Part shown: one piece after another, positions 1 to 8,831 of the stretch
How positions within the stretch are numbered: the stretch's first letter is position 1
How the letters are laid out: each line of letters begins with the position of its first letter
Assembly (NCBI RefSeq): GCF_030056735.1
Contig: NZ_JASHKN010000005.1
Coordinates: 286,023 to 350,022 of the forward strand
DNA length: 64,000 nucleotides
Direction: 5' to 3'
Origin: Rhodococcus sp. IEGM 1409
GTDB lineage: Bacteria > Actinomycetota > Actinomycetes > Mycobacteriales > Mycobacteriaceae
Position numbers and translations under genes: made by a program
The notes under the pieces: model-generated
Seen by the model: the letters and a program-made list of their open reading frames with translations, nothing else
Told to the model about the DNA's origin: nothing
Database searches by the model: none

Positions 1-2
1 TG

Positions 3-1037
3 TCACTGATACGTCCGGTGATCCGGAAACTGCTGGTGGAAGATGCCGCCGAGACCGGCTTGCTGATCGCGATCAGTGACGCACACGGTCGACTGCTCTG
101 GGTGGAGGGTGACAACTCGGCCAAGGACAAGGCGTTGTCCATGAACTTCGTCGAAGGCGCCGACTGGAGCGAAGATCGTGTCGGTACCAACGCGCCGGGA
201 ACGGCGCTTGCTCTCGATCACTCCGTACAGATCTTCGGATCCGAGCATTTCAACCGAACCGTGCACGACTGGAGTTGTTCGGCCGCACCCGTCCACGACC
301 CCACCACTGGGCAAATCCTCGGTGCCATCGACATCACCGGTGGACCCAGGGTCGCGGTTCCCGAAGTGCTGTCGCTGATCCGTGCAACTGTTGCTGCCGC
401 CGAATCGGAATTGCGATTCCACCTCTTGAACTCGCCCATCCCGCTCAGCGCCACGGCTCCGCGCCTCGAAACCTTCGGTGCCGGCCGGCCGACGCTGGTT
501 CGCGGTGGCGACCGAATTCCGATTTCGCAGCGGCACGCCGAAATTCTCCTGCTGCTCTCCGAACATCCGGAGGGTCTCAGCTCCGACCACCTTGCAGTCC
601 TGCTCGACGAGGGTGAACTCGACGCAGTGACCATTCGTGCGGAAATGTCGCGGCTTCGTAAGGTTTTCGGCGCGGACCGGCTGGCTTCGCGCCCCTATCG
701 GATCATCACGGAGTTCACGACAGACGTCGGCGACGTGCGGGCAGCGTTGGATCGCGGAGACGCGGCGACGGCGATGAAACTGTATTCGGGCCCCGTGCTT
801 GCAGGCTCGGCCTCTCCCGGGATCGAAGAGGTACGGGAAGAACTGCGCACCAGGGTTCAGGCAGCTCTGCTGCGTGGAGGCGACGCGAACCTCCTGGCCC
901 GGTGGACCACGTCCGTACACGGCCGCGAAGACTCCGTCGTGTGGGAGGCCTACCTCTCCACGTTGGATCCGCAATCTCCGCTGTATTCGCAGGTCCAAGC
1001 AAGAATTGATCTCCTCGACCGCCAATTGGGCATCTGA
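3..1037 (+). CDS. GAF-domain transcriptional regulator (5'-truncated)
   Basis: The reading frame is open at the left edge of the window, so the N-terminus is missing; the GTG at 18 lies inside the domain and is probably not the true start. The visible part begins in a GAF sensor domain (LLIAISDAHGRLLWVEGD, then EDRVGTNAPGTAL), the form found in AcoR-like regulators of alcohol, aldehyde and diol catabolism. It ends with a winged-helix/BTAD-like region (RHAEILLLLSEHPEGLS, then EMSRLRKVFG) instead of a AAA+ domain and Fis helix. It lies 143 bp upstream of the dehydrogenase that heads the ethanolamine operon, in the same orientation, and is the likely local activator. The ligand is unknown; ethanolamine or acetaldehyde is inferred from context only. 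Confidence 0.8.
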   Translation, partial: SLIRPVIRKLLVEDAAETGLLIAISDAHGRLLWVEGDNSAKDKALSMNFVEGADWSEDRVGTNAPGTALALDHSVQIFGSEHFNRTVHDWSCSAAPVHDPTTGQILGAIDITGGPRVAVPEVLSLIRATVAAAESELRFHLLNSPIPLSATAPRLETFGAGRPTLVRGGDRIPISQRHAEILLLLSEHPEGLSSDHLAVLLDEGELDAVTIRAEMSRLRKVFGADRLASRPYRIITEFTTDVGDVRAALDRGDAATAMKLYSGPVLAGSASPGIEEVREELRTRVQAALLRGGDANLLARWTTSVHGREDSVVWEAYLSTLDPQSPLYSQVQARIDLLDRQLGI

Positions 1038-1068
1038 GAATCAGCTGCGTTTCTCGCACGCAACGTAC

Positions 1069-1105
1069 TTGCAACGTTGCAACTCCTAGTGTTGTGAATC
1101 ACACC
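1069..1105. promoter_or_regulatory. palindrome and conserved box upstream of aldehyde dehydrogenase
   Basis: A perfect 14-bp palindrome, TTGCAACGTTGCAA, lies at 1069-1082. It is followed at 1091-1105 by GTTGTGAATCACACC. The second element matches 13 of 15 positions of a box found at 12651-12665 before the acyl-CoA synthetase, and resembles the box at 16127-16141 before the second aldehyde dehydrogenase. Both sit between the GAF regulator and the dehydrogenase it probably controls, so an operator or activator site is a reasonable inference. Confidence 0.5.
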
Positions 1106-1180
1106 CCATCGGGGGGTGGGATTGCAGTCACCGATTTGGTGGGTGCGCCCAGGAAGAACACGTTTACATAGGAGCTTGCA

Positions 1181-2704
1181 ATGACCGTGTACGCCCGCCC
1201 AGGTACCGCCGACGCGATCATGTCCTTCCAGTCTCGATACGACAACTGGATCGGCAACGAATGGGTTGCTCCGGTCAAGGGTCAGTACTTCGAGAACCCG
1301 ACACCGGTGACCGGACAGAATTTCTGTGATGTGGCTCGTTCCACCGCAGAAGACATCGAGCTCGCTCTCGACGCAGCGCACGCAGCAGCTCCGGCCTGGG
1401 GCAAGACCTCGGTCGCCGAGCGCGCGATCATCTTGAACAAGATCGCTGACCGTATGGAGGAGAACCTCGAATCGATCGCACTCGCCGAGTCGTGGGACAA
1501 CGGCAAGCCGATCCGCGAGACCATCAACGCCGACATTCCGCTCGCCATCGATCACTTCCGTTACTTCGCGGGAGCTATTCGCGCACAGGAAGGTTCGCTC
1601 TCGGAGATCAACTCCGACACCGTGGCCTACCACTTCCACGAGCCGCTCGGTGTAGTCGGCCAGATCATTCCGTGGAACTTCCCGATCCTCATGGCCGTGT
1701 GGAAGCTTGCTCCCGCCCTCGCTGCCGGCAATGCCATCGTGCTCAAGCCTGCCGAGCAGACACCCGTCTCGATCCTGCATCTCATCGGCATCATCGGTGA
1801 CCTGCTGCCGGCCGGTGTTCTCAACATCGTCAACGGCTTCGGCGTGGAGGCCGGAAAGCCGCTGGCGTCGAGCCCGCGAATCAAGAAGATCGCGTTCACC
1901 GGCGAAACCACCACCGGTCGCCTGATCATGCAGTACGCATCGCAGAACCTCATCCCCGTCACCCTCGAACTCGGTGGCAAGAGCCCCAACATCTTCTTCT
2001 CCGACGTTCTCGCCTCCAACGACGATTACCAGGACAAGGCGCTCGAGGGCTTCACGATGTTCGCCCTCAACCAGGGCGAGGTCTGCACCTGCCCGTCGCG
2101 TTCGCTGATCCAGGAAGACATCTTCGACGAGTTCCTCGCGATGGCAGCCATCCGGACCAAGGCTGTGCGCCAAGGAGATCCGCTCGACACCGACACCATG
2201 ATCGGCGCGCAGGCCAGCAACGACCAGCTCGAGAAGATTCTTTCGTACATCGAGATCGGCAAGGCCGAAGGCGCCAAGGTCATCACGGGCGGCGAGCGGG
2301 CCGAACTCGGCGGAGACCTGTCCGGCGGCTACTACGTCCAGCCGACGGTGTTCACCGGCAACAACAAGATGCGCATCTTCCAGGAAGAGATCTTCGGACC
2401 CGTCGTCTCGGTCACCTCGTTCAAGGACTACGACGAGGCCATCGAAATCGCCAACGACACCCTCTACGGTTTGGGTGCCGGTGTCTGGTCCCGCGATGGC
2501 GGAGTTGCGTACCGCGCAGGGCGCGACATCCAGGCCGGTCGCGTCTGGACCAACACGTACCACCAGTACCCGGCACACGCCGCCTTCGGTGGATACAAGC
2601 AGTCCGGCATCGGTCGCGAGAACCACCTGATGATGCTCTCGCACTACCAGCAGACCAAGAACCTCCTGGTCAGCTACGCCCAGAAGGCTCAGGGCTTCTT
2701 CTGA
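1181..2704 (+). CDS. NAD-dependent acetaldehyde dehydrogenase (ExaC/AldB type)
   Basis: This 507-residue protein is a full-length aldehyde dehydrogenase of the ExaC/AldB acetaldehyde branch. The Rossmann and substrate motifs are intact: [14 protein letters not shown], the [10 protein letters not shown] nucleotide loop, LELGGKSPN with the general-base Glu, and the catalytic Cys in [11 protein letters not shown], the CTCP variant typical of this branch. It is followed by DUF779, the usual partner of this subfamily, and then by ethanolamine uptake and ammonia-lyase genes. Its inferred job is to oxidise the acetaldehyde released by EutBC to acetate. The ATG at 1181 follows a GGAG-like site. Confidence 0.93.
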   Translation: MTVYARPGTADAIMSFQSRYDNWIGNEWVAPVKGQYFENPTPVTGQNFCDVARSTAEDIELALDAAHAAAPAWGKTSVAERAIILNKIADRMEENLESIALAESWDNGKPIRETINADIPLAIDHFRYFAGAIRAQEGSLSEINSDTVAYHFHEPLGVVGQIIPWNFPILMAVWKLAPALAAGNAIVLKPAEQTPVSILHLIGIIGDLLPAGVLNIVNGFGVEAGKPLASSPRIKKIAFTGETTTGRLIMQYASQNLIPVTLELGGKSPNIFFSDVLASNDDYQDKALEGFTMFALNQGEVCTCPSRSLIQEDIFDEFLAMAAIRTKAVRQGDPLDTDTMIGAQASNDQLEKILSYIEIGKAEGAKVITGGERAELGGDLSGGYYVQPTVFTGNNKMRIFQEEIFGPVVSVTSFKDYDEAIEIANDTLYGLGAGVWSRDGGVAYRAGRDIQAGRVWTNTYHQYPAHAAFGGYKQSGIGRENHLMMLSHYQQTKNLLVSYAQKAQGFF

Positions 2705-2711
2705 TCGACCC

Positions 2712-2745
2712 CCGGCACCCGTGAGCCCCTCGCTGCGGGTGCCGG
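2712..2745. terminator. GC-rich hairpin after aldehyde dehydrogenase
   Basis: Inverted repeat with 10-bp arms (CCGGCACCCG / CGGGTGCCGG) around a 14-nt loop, 8 bp after the stop codon. There is no T-run, so it may act as an mRNA-stabilising hairpin or attenuator inside the operon. Confidence 0.5.
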
Positions 2746-2768
2746 TGAGCACGACTGCAACACGCAAA

Positions 2769-2800
2769 CCTGCACAACAACACGCCTGCACAACAACACG
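2769..2800 (+). repeat. two tandem copies of a 16-bp unit
   Basis: CCTGCACAACAACACG occurs twice, head to tail (2769-2784 and 2785-2800), immediately before the GGAGG ribosome site of the DUF779 gene. It probably arose by slippage; no function is evident. Confidence 0.8.
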
Positions 2801-2809
2801 GAGGTTGGA

Positions 2810-3370
2810 ATGAGCGCCACGGTGACACCCGATACCGGCGCCGTTCCACCCCGGTTGGTGACCACCGCTGGGGCGGCTGACCTCCTGCGCCGCCTCAGCG
2901 GGACTCACGGCGAACTGATGATGCATCAATCCGGTGGATGCTGTGACGGCTCCGCCCCGATGTGCTATCCCTCAGGGGAATTCATCGTCGGAGACCGTGA
3001 CGTACTACTTGGAATTGTCGACCTCCGGCTCGCTGTCGGAGAGATTCCCGAAAACCTTCCCACCGGAACGGACGCTGTACAGGTCTGGATTTCCGGATCA
3101 CAGTTCGAAGCCTGGAAGCACACCCAGTTGGTTCTGGACGTCGTGCCCGGGCGAGGCAGTGGATTCAGCTTGGAGTCTCCTGAAGGATTCAGATTCCTCA
3201 GTCGAGCAAGGGCATTCACACCGGAAGAGAACGAAGCACTCAGTGCGTCGAGCATTCTAGTAGGCGCCGATTGGGAATCGGGCGTGCGGCCTTTGCCGCC
3301 GACAGTTCCCCAGGTGGTCGCCGAGGCCGTCGACGCCTGCCCGGTGCCGGGTGCGGCCCGCCGGGCCTGA
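2810..3370 (+). CDS. DUF779 family protein
   Basis: This 186-residue protein carries the DUF779 signature: a Cys-rich HQSGGCCDGSAPMCYP segment near residues 39-54, then GDRDVLLG and a WKHTQLVLDV core. Members are usually encoded beside ExaC-type acetaldehyde dehydrogenases, as here, but their biochemical role is not established. The conserved Cys/His cluster suggests metal binding or thiol chemistry on the aldehyde, which is inference. The ATG at 2810 is preceded by GGAGG at a good distance. The C-terminal 30 residues are proline- and alanine-rich and look like a lineage-specific tail. Confidence 0.88.
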   Translation: MSATVTPDTGAVPPRLVTTAGAADLLRRLSGTHGELMMHQSGGCCDGSAPMCYPSGEFIVGDRDVLLGIVDLRLAVGEIPENLPTGTDAVQVWISGSQFEAWKHTQLVLDVVPGRGSGFSLESPEGFRFLSRARAFTPEENEALSASSILVGADWESGVRPLPPTVPQVVAEAVDACPVPGAARRA

Positions 3371-3517
3371 AGAAACGCGGGGGCCGACCACATGACAGCC
3401 AGTTAACAGAGCGGTCATCTCCAGGCGACCTTCTCCGTACATCGCCCACATACCGTTCACTTCACGCGACGCATCCACCGTGCGTCGTCTCATTCTTGAC
3501 TGATTCAGAGGATGGAC

Positions 3518-4984
3518 ATGTCTCTTTCCGACCACGCAACCGGGAAAAACGCCGGTGCCGCGGGTGCACACCACGACGGCGCCGACTTCCATGCGGAAGA
3601 CAATTCGTATCTGGAGAAACGAACACTCCGAAAGGGAACAGCAGGGTGGGTGCTGCTTGCGGGGTTGGGCGTCAGCTATGTGATTTCCGGTGACTACGCC
3701 GGCTGGAACAACGGACTGGCCGAAGGAGGCTTCGGTGGTCTTCTCATCGCGGCTGTCGTCATTGCGGGTATGTACCTGGCGATGGTGCTCGGTATGGCCG
3801 AGATGTCGTCGGCGCTTCCTGCTGCGGGCGGCGGGTACACGTTCGCCAGACGGGCCATGGGGCCCTGGGGTGGATTTGCCACCGGCACAGCAATTCTCAT
3901 CGAGTACTCGATAGCGCCCGCAGCGATCGCGACCTTCATCGGTGCGTACGTCGAGTCCCTGAACCTGTTCGGGATCACTGACGGGTGGTGGGTGTACCTC
4001 GCGGTGTACGCGATCTTCATCGGAATTCACCTCACCGGTGCCGGTGAGGCACTCAAGGCGATGTTCATCATCACGGCCATCGCACTTGTCGGCCTGATTG
4101 TGTTCGCGGTTTCGGCTGTCGGCCTTTTCGATTCGTCCAACCTCACCGATATCGCCGTCGACACCAGTGCAGTCGGATCGTCGTCGTTCCTGCCGTTCGG
4201 TCTGCTGGGTATCTGGGCCGCCGTGCCCTTCGCGATCTGGTTCTTCCTTGCCGTCGAAGGTGTGCCGCTGGCCGCCGAGGAAGCGCGGGAGCCGGAGAAG
4301 AACGTCCCGCGGGGCATCATCATCAGCATGTTGATCCTGATCGTCACAGGCGCAACGGTTCTCTTCCTCGCTACCGGCGCGCTCGGTGCCGACGCCCTGT
4401 CCACCTCCGGAAATCCGCTCGTCGAGGCTCTGGGGGACAGCGGAGCGGCGAAGGCGGTCAACTACATCGGGCTTGCCGGTCTGGTCGCGAGCTTCTTCTC
4501 GATCATGTACGCATACTCACGTCAGACGTTTGCGCTCTCACGTGCCGGCTACCTGCCGAAGAACCTGTCGGTGACCAACAAGCGCAAGGCACCCACTCTT
4601 GCGCTCGTCGTTCCCGGAATCATCGGCTTCGCGCTCTCACTCACCGGTGAAGGTGCCATGTTGCTCAACATGGCGGTGTTCGGCGCGGCCGTCAGCTACG
4701 TCCTGATGATGGTGAGTCACATCGTCCTTCGTAAGCGTGAGCCGAACATGCCGCGCCCTTACCGCACGCCCGGCGGCATCGTCACCACCTCGTTTGCACT
4801 CGTGATCGCAGCAGTGTCAGTGGTGGCCACCTTCCTGGTCGATCCCGTTGCGGCACTGCTGACGTTGGTCGCCTTCGGTGTTCTGATGGCCTACTTCGGC
4901 CTCTACAGTCGTCACCACCTTGTTGCCAACTCGCCGGACGAGGAGTTTGCTGTACTTGCACAGGCGGAAGAAGAATTGGGATGA
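3518..4984 (+). CDS. eat: ethanolamine permease (APC superfamily)
   Basis: This integral membrane transporter of about 488 residues belongs to the amino acid-polyamine-organocation superfamily, ethanolamine permease branch. About 12 hydrophobic helices are visible, with GVSYVISGDYAGWNNGL in the first and MAEMSSALPAAGGGYTFAR following. It lies directly upstream of eutB and overlaps it by 4 bases (ATGA), which supports ethanolamine as substrate. Two in-frame ATGs exist at 3512 and 3518. The AGAGGA ribosome site overlaps the first and is correctly spaced for the second, so 3518 was chosen. Confidence 0.92.
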   Translation: MSLSDHATGKNAGAAGAHHDGADFHAEDNSYLEKRTLRKGTAGWVLLAGLGVSYVISGDYAGWNNGLAEGGFGGLLIAAVVIAGMYLAMVLGMAEMSSALPAAGGGYTFARRAMGPWGGFATGTAILIEYSIAPAAIATFIGAYVESLNLFGITDGWWVYLAVYAIFIGIHLTGAGEALKAMFIITAIALVGLIVFAVSAVGLFDSSNLTDIAVDTSAVGSSSFLPFGLLGIWAAVPFAIWFFLAVEGVPLAAEEAREPEKNVPRGIIISMLILIVTGATVLFLATGALGADALSTSGNPLVEALGDSGAAKAVNYIGLAGLVASFFSIMYAYSRQTFALSRAGYLPKNLSVTNKRKAPTLALVVPGIIGFALSLTGEGAMLLNMAVFGAAVSYVLMMVSHIVLRKREPNMPRPYRTPGGIVTTSFALVIAAVSVVATFLVDPVAALLTLVAFGVLMAYFGLYSRHHLVANSPDEEFAVLAQAEEELG

Positions 4985-6405
4985 GTCGCGGGATGGCCAA
5001 GTATCACCAGCAGGTATCCGGAACCAACTACTCGTTCGACGGTCTCGTCGATCTGATGGCGAAGGCGACACCGCTGCGCTCAGGCGACGAGCTCGCCGGT
5101 TGTGCGGCAAGCTCCGACGCCGAACGTGCTGCTGCCCAATGGGTTCTGGCTGATCTTCCCTTGACGATATTCCTCGAGGATCTTTTGGTTCCGTACGAGG
5201 ACGACGAGGTAACTCGGCTCATCGTCGACAGCCACGATCGCCTGGCCTTTGCGCCGGTGGCGCACCTGACCGTCGGCGGATTGCGGGACTGGTTGCTCGA
5301 GACTGCGTCGGCACCGGAAGCTTCCGCACGCTTGTCTGCCGTCAGTCCCGGGCTCACCCCGGAAATGGTTGCCGCGGTCAGCAAGATCATGCGCAATCAG
5401 GACCTGATCGCTGTCGCCAAGGCCATCACGGTCACTGCGGGGTTCCGCACGACCATCGGTCTGGCTGGACGGTTGAGCACTCGCCTGCAACCGAATCACC
5501 CGACGGACGATCCGCGCGGCATCGCGGCGGCAACACTCGACGGCCTCCTGATGGGATGCGGCGACGCCGTCATCGGTATCAATCCCGCGACGGATTCGCC
5601 CCAGGCCACCTCGGATCTGCTCCACCTGCTCGACGACATCCGTCAGCGTTTCGAGATCCCGACTCAGTCGTGCGTGCTCTCGCACGTGACCACCACGATC
5701 GGACTGATCGAATCGGGAGTGCCGGTCGATCTGGTTTTTCAATCGATCGCCGGCACCGAAGGCGCGAATTCCGGTTTCGGAGTGAATATTCCGCTGTTGC
5801 GTGAGGGTAACGAGGCCGGGCGTTCCTTGAACCGCGGAACGGTCGGCAACAACGTCATGTACCTCGAGACGGGGCAGGGGTCCGCCCTGAGTTCAGGGGC
5901 GCACTACGGCACCGGCGGCGCCCCGGTCGATCAGCAGACTCTCGAAACGAGAGCATACGCGGTGGCACGTGATCTCGAACCGCTACTGGTCAACACGGTG
6001 GTCGGCTTCATCGGTCCCGAGTATCTCTACGACGGCAAGCAGATCATTCGTGCGGGCTTGGAAGATCACTTCTGCGGAAAACTACTCGGGCTACCGATGG
6101 GAGTGGACGTCTGCTACACCAACCACGCCGAAGCCGATCAAGACGACATGGACAACCTACTCACCTTGCTGGGCGTCGCCGGCGCTGCGTTTGTTATCGC
6201 GGTCCCTGGCGCTGACGACGTGATGCTCGGCTATCAAAGTCTGGCGTTCCACGACGCGCTGTACGTCCGCAAAGTGCTCGGTTTGCAACCGGCACCGGAA
6301 TTCGAGACGTGGCTCCACAATTTGGGGATGACGGACTCGAACGGTCGGGTTCTTCCGATCGATGCCGGGATCTCACCCCTGCGGGCTTTGACGGTGAACT
6401 CATGA
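4981..6405 (+). CDS. eutB: ethanolamine ammonia-lyase large subunit
   Basis: This 474-residue catalytic subunit of adenosylcobalamin-dependent ethanolamine ammonia-lyase converts ethanolamine to acetaldehyde and ammonia. Family landmarks include MRNQDLI, RTTIGLAGRLSTRLQPNHP, GDAVIGINPATDS, FQSIAGTEGANSGFGV and CGKLLGLPMGVDVCYTNHAEADQDDM. The start ATG overlaps the permease stop (ATGA), and the stop overlaps the eutC start the same way, so the three genes are translationally coupled. No eutA reactivase and no shell-protein gene is present in this window, which indicates a cytosolic pathway without a microcompartment. Confidence 0.96.
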   Translation: MSRGMAKYHQQVSGTNYSFDGLVDLMAKATPLRSGDELAGCAASSDAERAAAQWVLADLPLTIFLEDLLVPYEDDEVTRLIVDSHDRLAFAPVAHLTVGGLRDWLLETASAPEASARLSAVSPGLTPEMVAAVSKIMRNQDLIAVAKAITVTAGFRTTIGLAGRLSTRLQPNHPTDDPRGIAAATLDGLLMGCGDAVIGINPATDSPQATSDLLHLLDDIRQRFEIPTQSCVLSHVTTTIGLIESGVPVDLVFQSIAGTEGANSGFGVNIPLLREGNEAGRSLNRGTVGNNVMYLETGQGSALSSGAHYGTGGAPVDQQTLETRAYAVARDLEPLLVNTVVGFIGPEYLYDGKQIIRAGLEDHFCGKLLGLPMGVDVCYTNHAEADQDDMDNLLTLLGVAGAAFVIAVPGADDVMLGYQSLAFHDALYVRKVLGLQPAPEFETWLHNLGMTDSNGRVLPIDAGISPLRALTVNS

Positions 6406-7190
6406 CCGAAGATCAGGCTCCGATCCTCGATTTCTGGGGTCCACTGCGCAAGACCACGCAATCGCGTATCGGGTTGGGTCGTGCCGGTGATTCGTTGCCC
6501 ACCAAACGGGTTCTCGAATTCAAGGCAGCGCACGCCGCAGCTCGCGACGCAGTCCACGAGCCACTCGATTCGCAGACGCTTGCCAGCCGGGTCGAAGGGG
6601 TGGGCATCGGGGCGCCGGCGGTGGTGGCGAGCAGCGTCTCCACGCGTAGCGAGTATCTCCGGCGGCCAGATCTGGGACGCCAGCCTGCCGACCTGAGTGC
6701 GATCACGAGTTCCGACAAGGAAATCGGATTCATCCTCGCCGACGGACTATCCCCGCGCGCGCTGATGGACCACGGCGAACAACTCCTGTCCGCATTGGTC
6801 ACGGTGCTGGGGGAGCGGTATTCCATAGCGCCGCCCGTGATCGCCACGAACGCTCGTGTTGCACTGGGCGATCACATCGCCGCCGCGATGGGAGTGCAGA
6901 CGGCGATCGTCCTGATCGGCGAACGTCCAGGGCTCTCTGTTGCGGACAGCGTCGGGATCTATCTGACTCACCTTCCGCGCGTCGGTCGTACCGACGCGGA
7001 TCGAAACTGCATTTCCAATGTCCACCCGCCCGAGGGTCTCGGATACGAGCAGGCTGCTCGTGTCGTCCTGGGGTTGGTGGCGGGAGCGCGCCAGTTGGGC
7101 CGCTCCGGCGTCGACCTCAAGGACACCTCTCGCGCCGACGCTGTGACCACAGGCGTGGTGGCTTCAGGTGAGGCCATCACGCTCGACTGA
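6402..7190 (+). CDS. eutC: ethanolamine ammonia-lyase small subunit
   Basis: This 262-residue small subunit contributes to coenzyme B12 binding in the EutBC complex. Typical motifs are QSRIGLGRAGDSLPT near the N-terminus, IGFILADGLSPRA, VGIYLTHLPRVGRTDADRNC and NVHPPEGLGYEQAA towards the C-terminus. The frame stays open upstream to 6309, but that part lies inside eutB. The ATG at 6402, which overlaps the eutB stop as ATGA, gives the expected N-terminus (MTEDQAP). It is the last gene of the operon. Confidence 0.95.
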   Translation: MTEDQAPILDFWGPLRKTTQSRIGLGRAGDSLPTKRVLEFKAAHAAARDAVHEPLDSQTLASRVEGVGIGAPAVVASSVSTRSEYLRRPDLGRQPADLSAITSSDKEIGFILADGLSPRALMDHGEQLLSALVTVLGERYSIAPPVIATNARVALGDHIAAAMGVQTAIVLIGERPGLSVADSVGIYLTHLPRVGRTDADRNCISNVHPPEGLGYEQAARVVLGLVAGARQLGRSGVDLKDTSRADAVTTGVVASGEAITLD

Positions 7191-7340
7191 GTCTCCTGCC
7201 CTTCATATCTCGCCCGAGCGACCGGAGTCGGTCCAGACACTGCATCCCGATCCTGCAGAAAGTCGGCGTTGCGGATCGAGCGCGGTCACCCTAAAGTGAT
7301 GTTCTTCATCATCAGATGATATTCGGCGCCGGGGGGCTCG
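7191..7340. promoter_or_regulatory. promoter region of the monooxygenase, with ATCATC-A-GATGAT palindrome
   Basis: This 150-bp non-coding gap separates the ethanolamine operon from the monooxygenase. A perfect 13-bp palindrome, ATCATCAGATGAT, lies at 7308-7320, only 20 bp before the start codon, a position where a bound repressor would block initiation. No clear terminator for eutC was seen. Confidence 0.4.
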
Positions 7341-8831
7341 ATGCATGTCTACACAGTTGTAGTTGTCGGAAGCGGGATTGGCGGGCAGTGCGCAGCCAAG
7401 GCTATGTTGGAACAAGGAATCAATGACCTCGTCATCTTGGAACGACGGTCGTTTGCCGGGGGGACGTGGCGGCAGAATCGCTATCCGGGCGCTGCAGTCG
7501 ACGTCCAAAGCCCGTTGTATTCGATTGCTTCCGAACCGTTCGAGTGGACCCGAATGTTCGCTGAGCAGGACGAACTCGAGAGGTACACCGAGCACGTCAT
7601 CGAGTCCAACGGTCTGGCTGCACTCACTCATCTCGATACGAACGTCACCAAGGTCGAGTGGTGTGGGGATCATTGGTTCATCTCGACTTCTCGCGGTGAC
7701 TACCTGGCAAGGTTCGTGATCAATGCGTCCGGGCCACTCAGTTCACCCGTGATTCCCGCATATCCCGGACGACATCGCTTCCGCGGAGCCCAGTTCCACA
7801 CGAATGACTGGGATACCGACTACGACTATCGAGGCAAACGTGTAGCGATCGTCGGAAGTGGGGCGAGTGCCGCGCAGGTGATTCCGGCGATCCAGCCCGA
7901 CGTGGCGCACCTGCACGTATTCCAGCGAACTCCGCACTGGGTGATGCCGCGGCCCGACCGTGACTTCACCCCGTTGCAGCGGAAGTTGTTGAAGGTGAGC
8001 CTGATTCGCCGAGCAGTGCGTTCAACCATCTACTGGAGTCTCGAAACGAGGATCGTCGGGTTCAAGTACTCGAAGCTGGGTCTGCGACTTGTTGCCGAGA
8101 GGAAGGCTCGCGGTCTCTTGAAGTCGCAGGTGACCGACGACAAGCTCCGCGCCAAGATCACCCCGGACTACACTATCGGGTGCAAGCGAATCATTTTGTC
8201 CAACAAGCTTTATCCAGCCTTGGGTTCGCCCGACGTCTCGGTGCACGACCGAGAGGACGGCATTGCCGAAATCACCGAAACCGGCATCGTGACCACGAGT
8301 GGAGCGCGTGTCGACGTCGACCTGCTGGTGTGGGCTACCGGCTACGACGCGACCGACGGTCTCATCTCCTATCCGGTCATCGGCCGCGGCCGGCGCGAAC
8401 TGGCCGAGACGTGGAACCCCTATCCCCGCGCATATCTCGGTACGACGATCCCCCAATTCCCGAATCTGTTCATCGTGACCGGCCCCAATACCGGTATCGG
8501 GCATACATCGGCGATTTTCCTCATCGAGGCTCAGATGGAGTACATCGTACAAGCCATATCTGCGGTGACCGCAGCCGGAGCGGTGTCGATCGAAGTCAGA
8601 GAGGATGCAGAGAAGGCATATACCGAGAAGATTCATCGGGAGATGGAGGGCACGGTCTGGAAGGAGGGTGGCTGCCACAGCTGGTATCAGTCTCGTTCCG
8701 GTCACGTCGTAGCCATGTTCCCCGGCTTCAGTTTCACCTTCCGCCGGTGGGCGCGGCGGTTCCGCCGGAAAGATCACTATATCCAGTCTGCGGTAACAAG
8801 ATTCGCTGTCGTCGACGGCGCGCAGTCGTGA
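7341..8831 (+). CDS. flavin-containing monooxygenase (Baeyer-Villiger type)
   Basis: This 496-residue FAD/NADPH monooxygenase has the two dinucleotide folds of class B flavoproteins: GSGIGG near residue 11 for FAD, and GSGASAAQV near residue 172 for NADPH. Between them lies FRGAQFHTNDWD, which fits the Baeyer-Villiger fingerprint FxGxxxHTxxW[P/D]. A second conserved stretch is DLLVWATGYDA. The likely reaction is oxygen insertion into a ketone, giving an ester or lactone. It overlaps the downstream SDR gene by one base (TGATG). The pair could oxidise an alcohol to a ketone and then to an ester, but the substrate cannot be named. Confidence 0.88.
   Translation: MHVYTVVVVGSGIGGQCAAKAMLEQGINDLVILERRSFAGGTWRQNRYPGAAVDVQSPLYSIASEPFEWTRMFAEQDELERYTEHVIESNGLAALTHLDTNVTKVEWCGDHWFISTSRGDYLARFVINASGPLSSPVIPAYPGRHRFRGAQFHTNDWDTDYDYRGKRVAIVGSGASAAQVIPAIQPDVAHLHVFQRTPHWVMPRPDRDFTPLQRKLLKVSLIRRAVRSTIYWSLETRIVGFKYSKLGLRLVAERKARGLLKSQVTDDKLRAKITPDYTIGCKRIILSNKLYPALGSPDVSVHDREDGIAEITETGIVTTSGARVDVDLLVWATGYDATDGLISYPVIGRGRRELAETWNPYPRAYLGTTIPQFPNLFIVTGPNTGIGHTSAIFLIEAQMEYIVQAISAVTAAGAVSIEVREDAEKAYTEKIHREMEGTVWKEGGCHSWYQSRSGHVVAMFPGFSFTFRRWARRFRRKDHYIQSAVTRFAVVDGAQS

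Noticed and set aside
950-2929. 659-codon minus-strand frame over the aldehyde dehydrogenase
   Set aside because: The sense strand encodes an intact dehydrogenase with all catalytic motifs; the antisense product has no recognisable domain.
3371-3517. Cobalamin riboswitch before the ethanolamine genes
   Set aside because: No B12-box-like motif or suitable structure was recognised in the gap.
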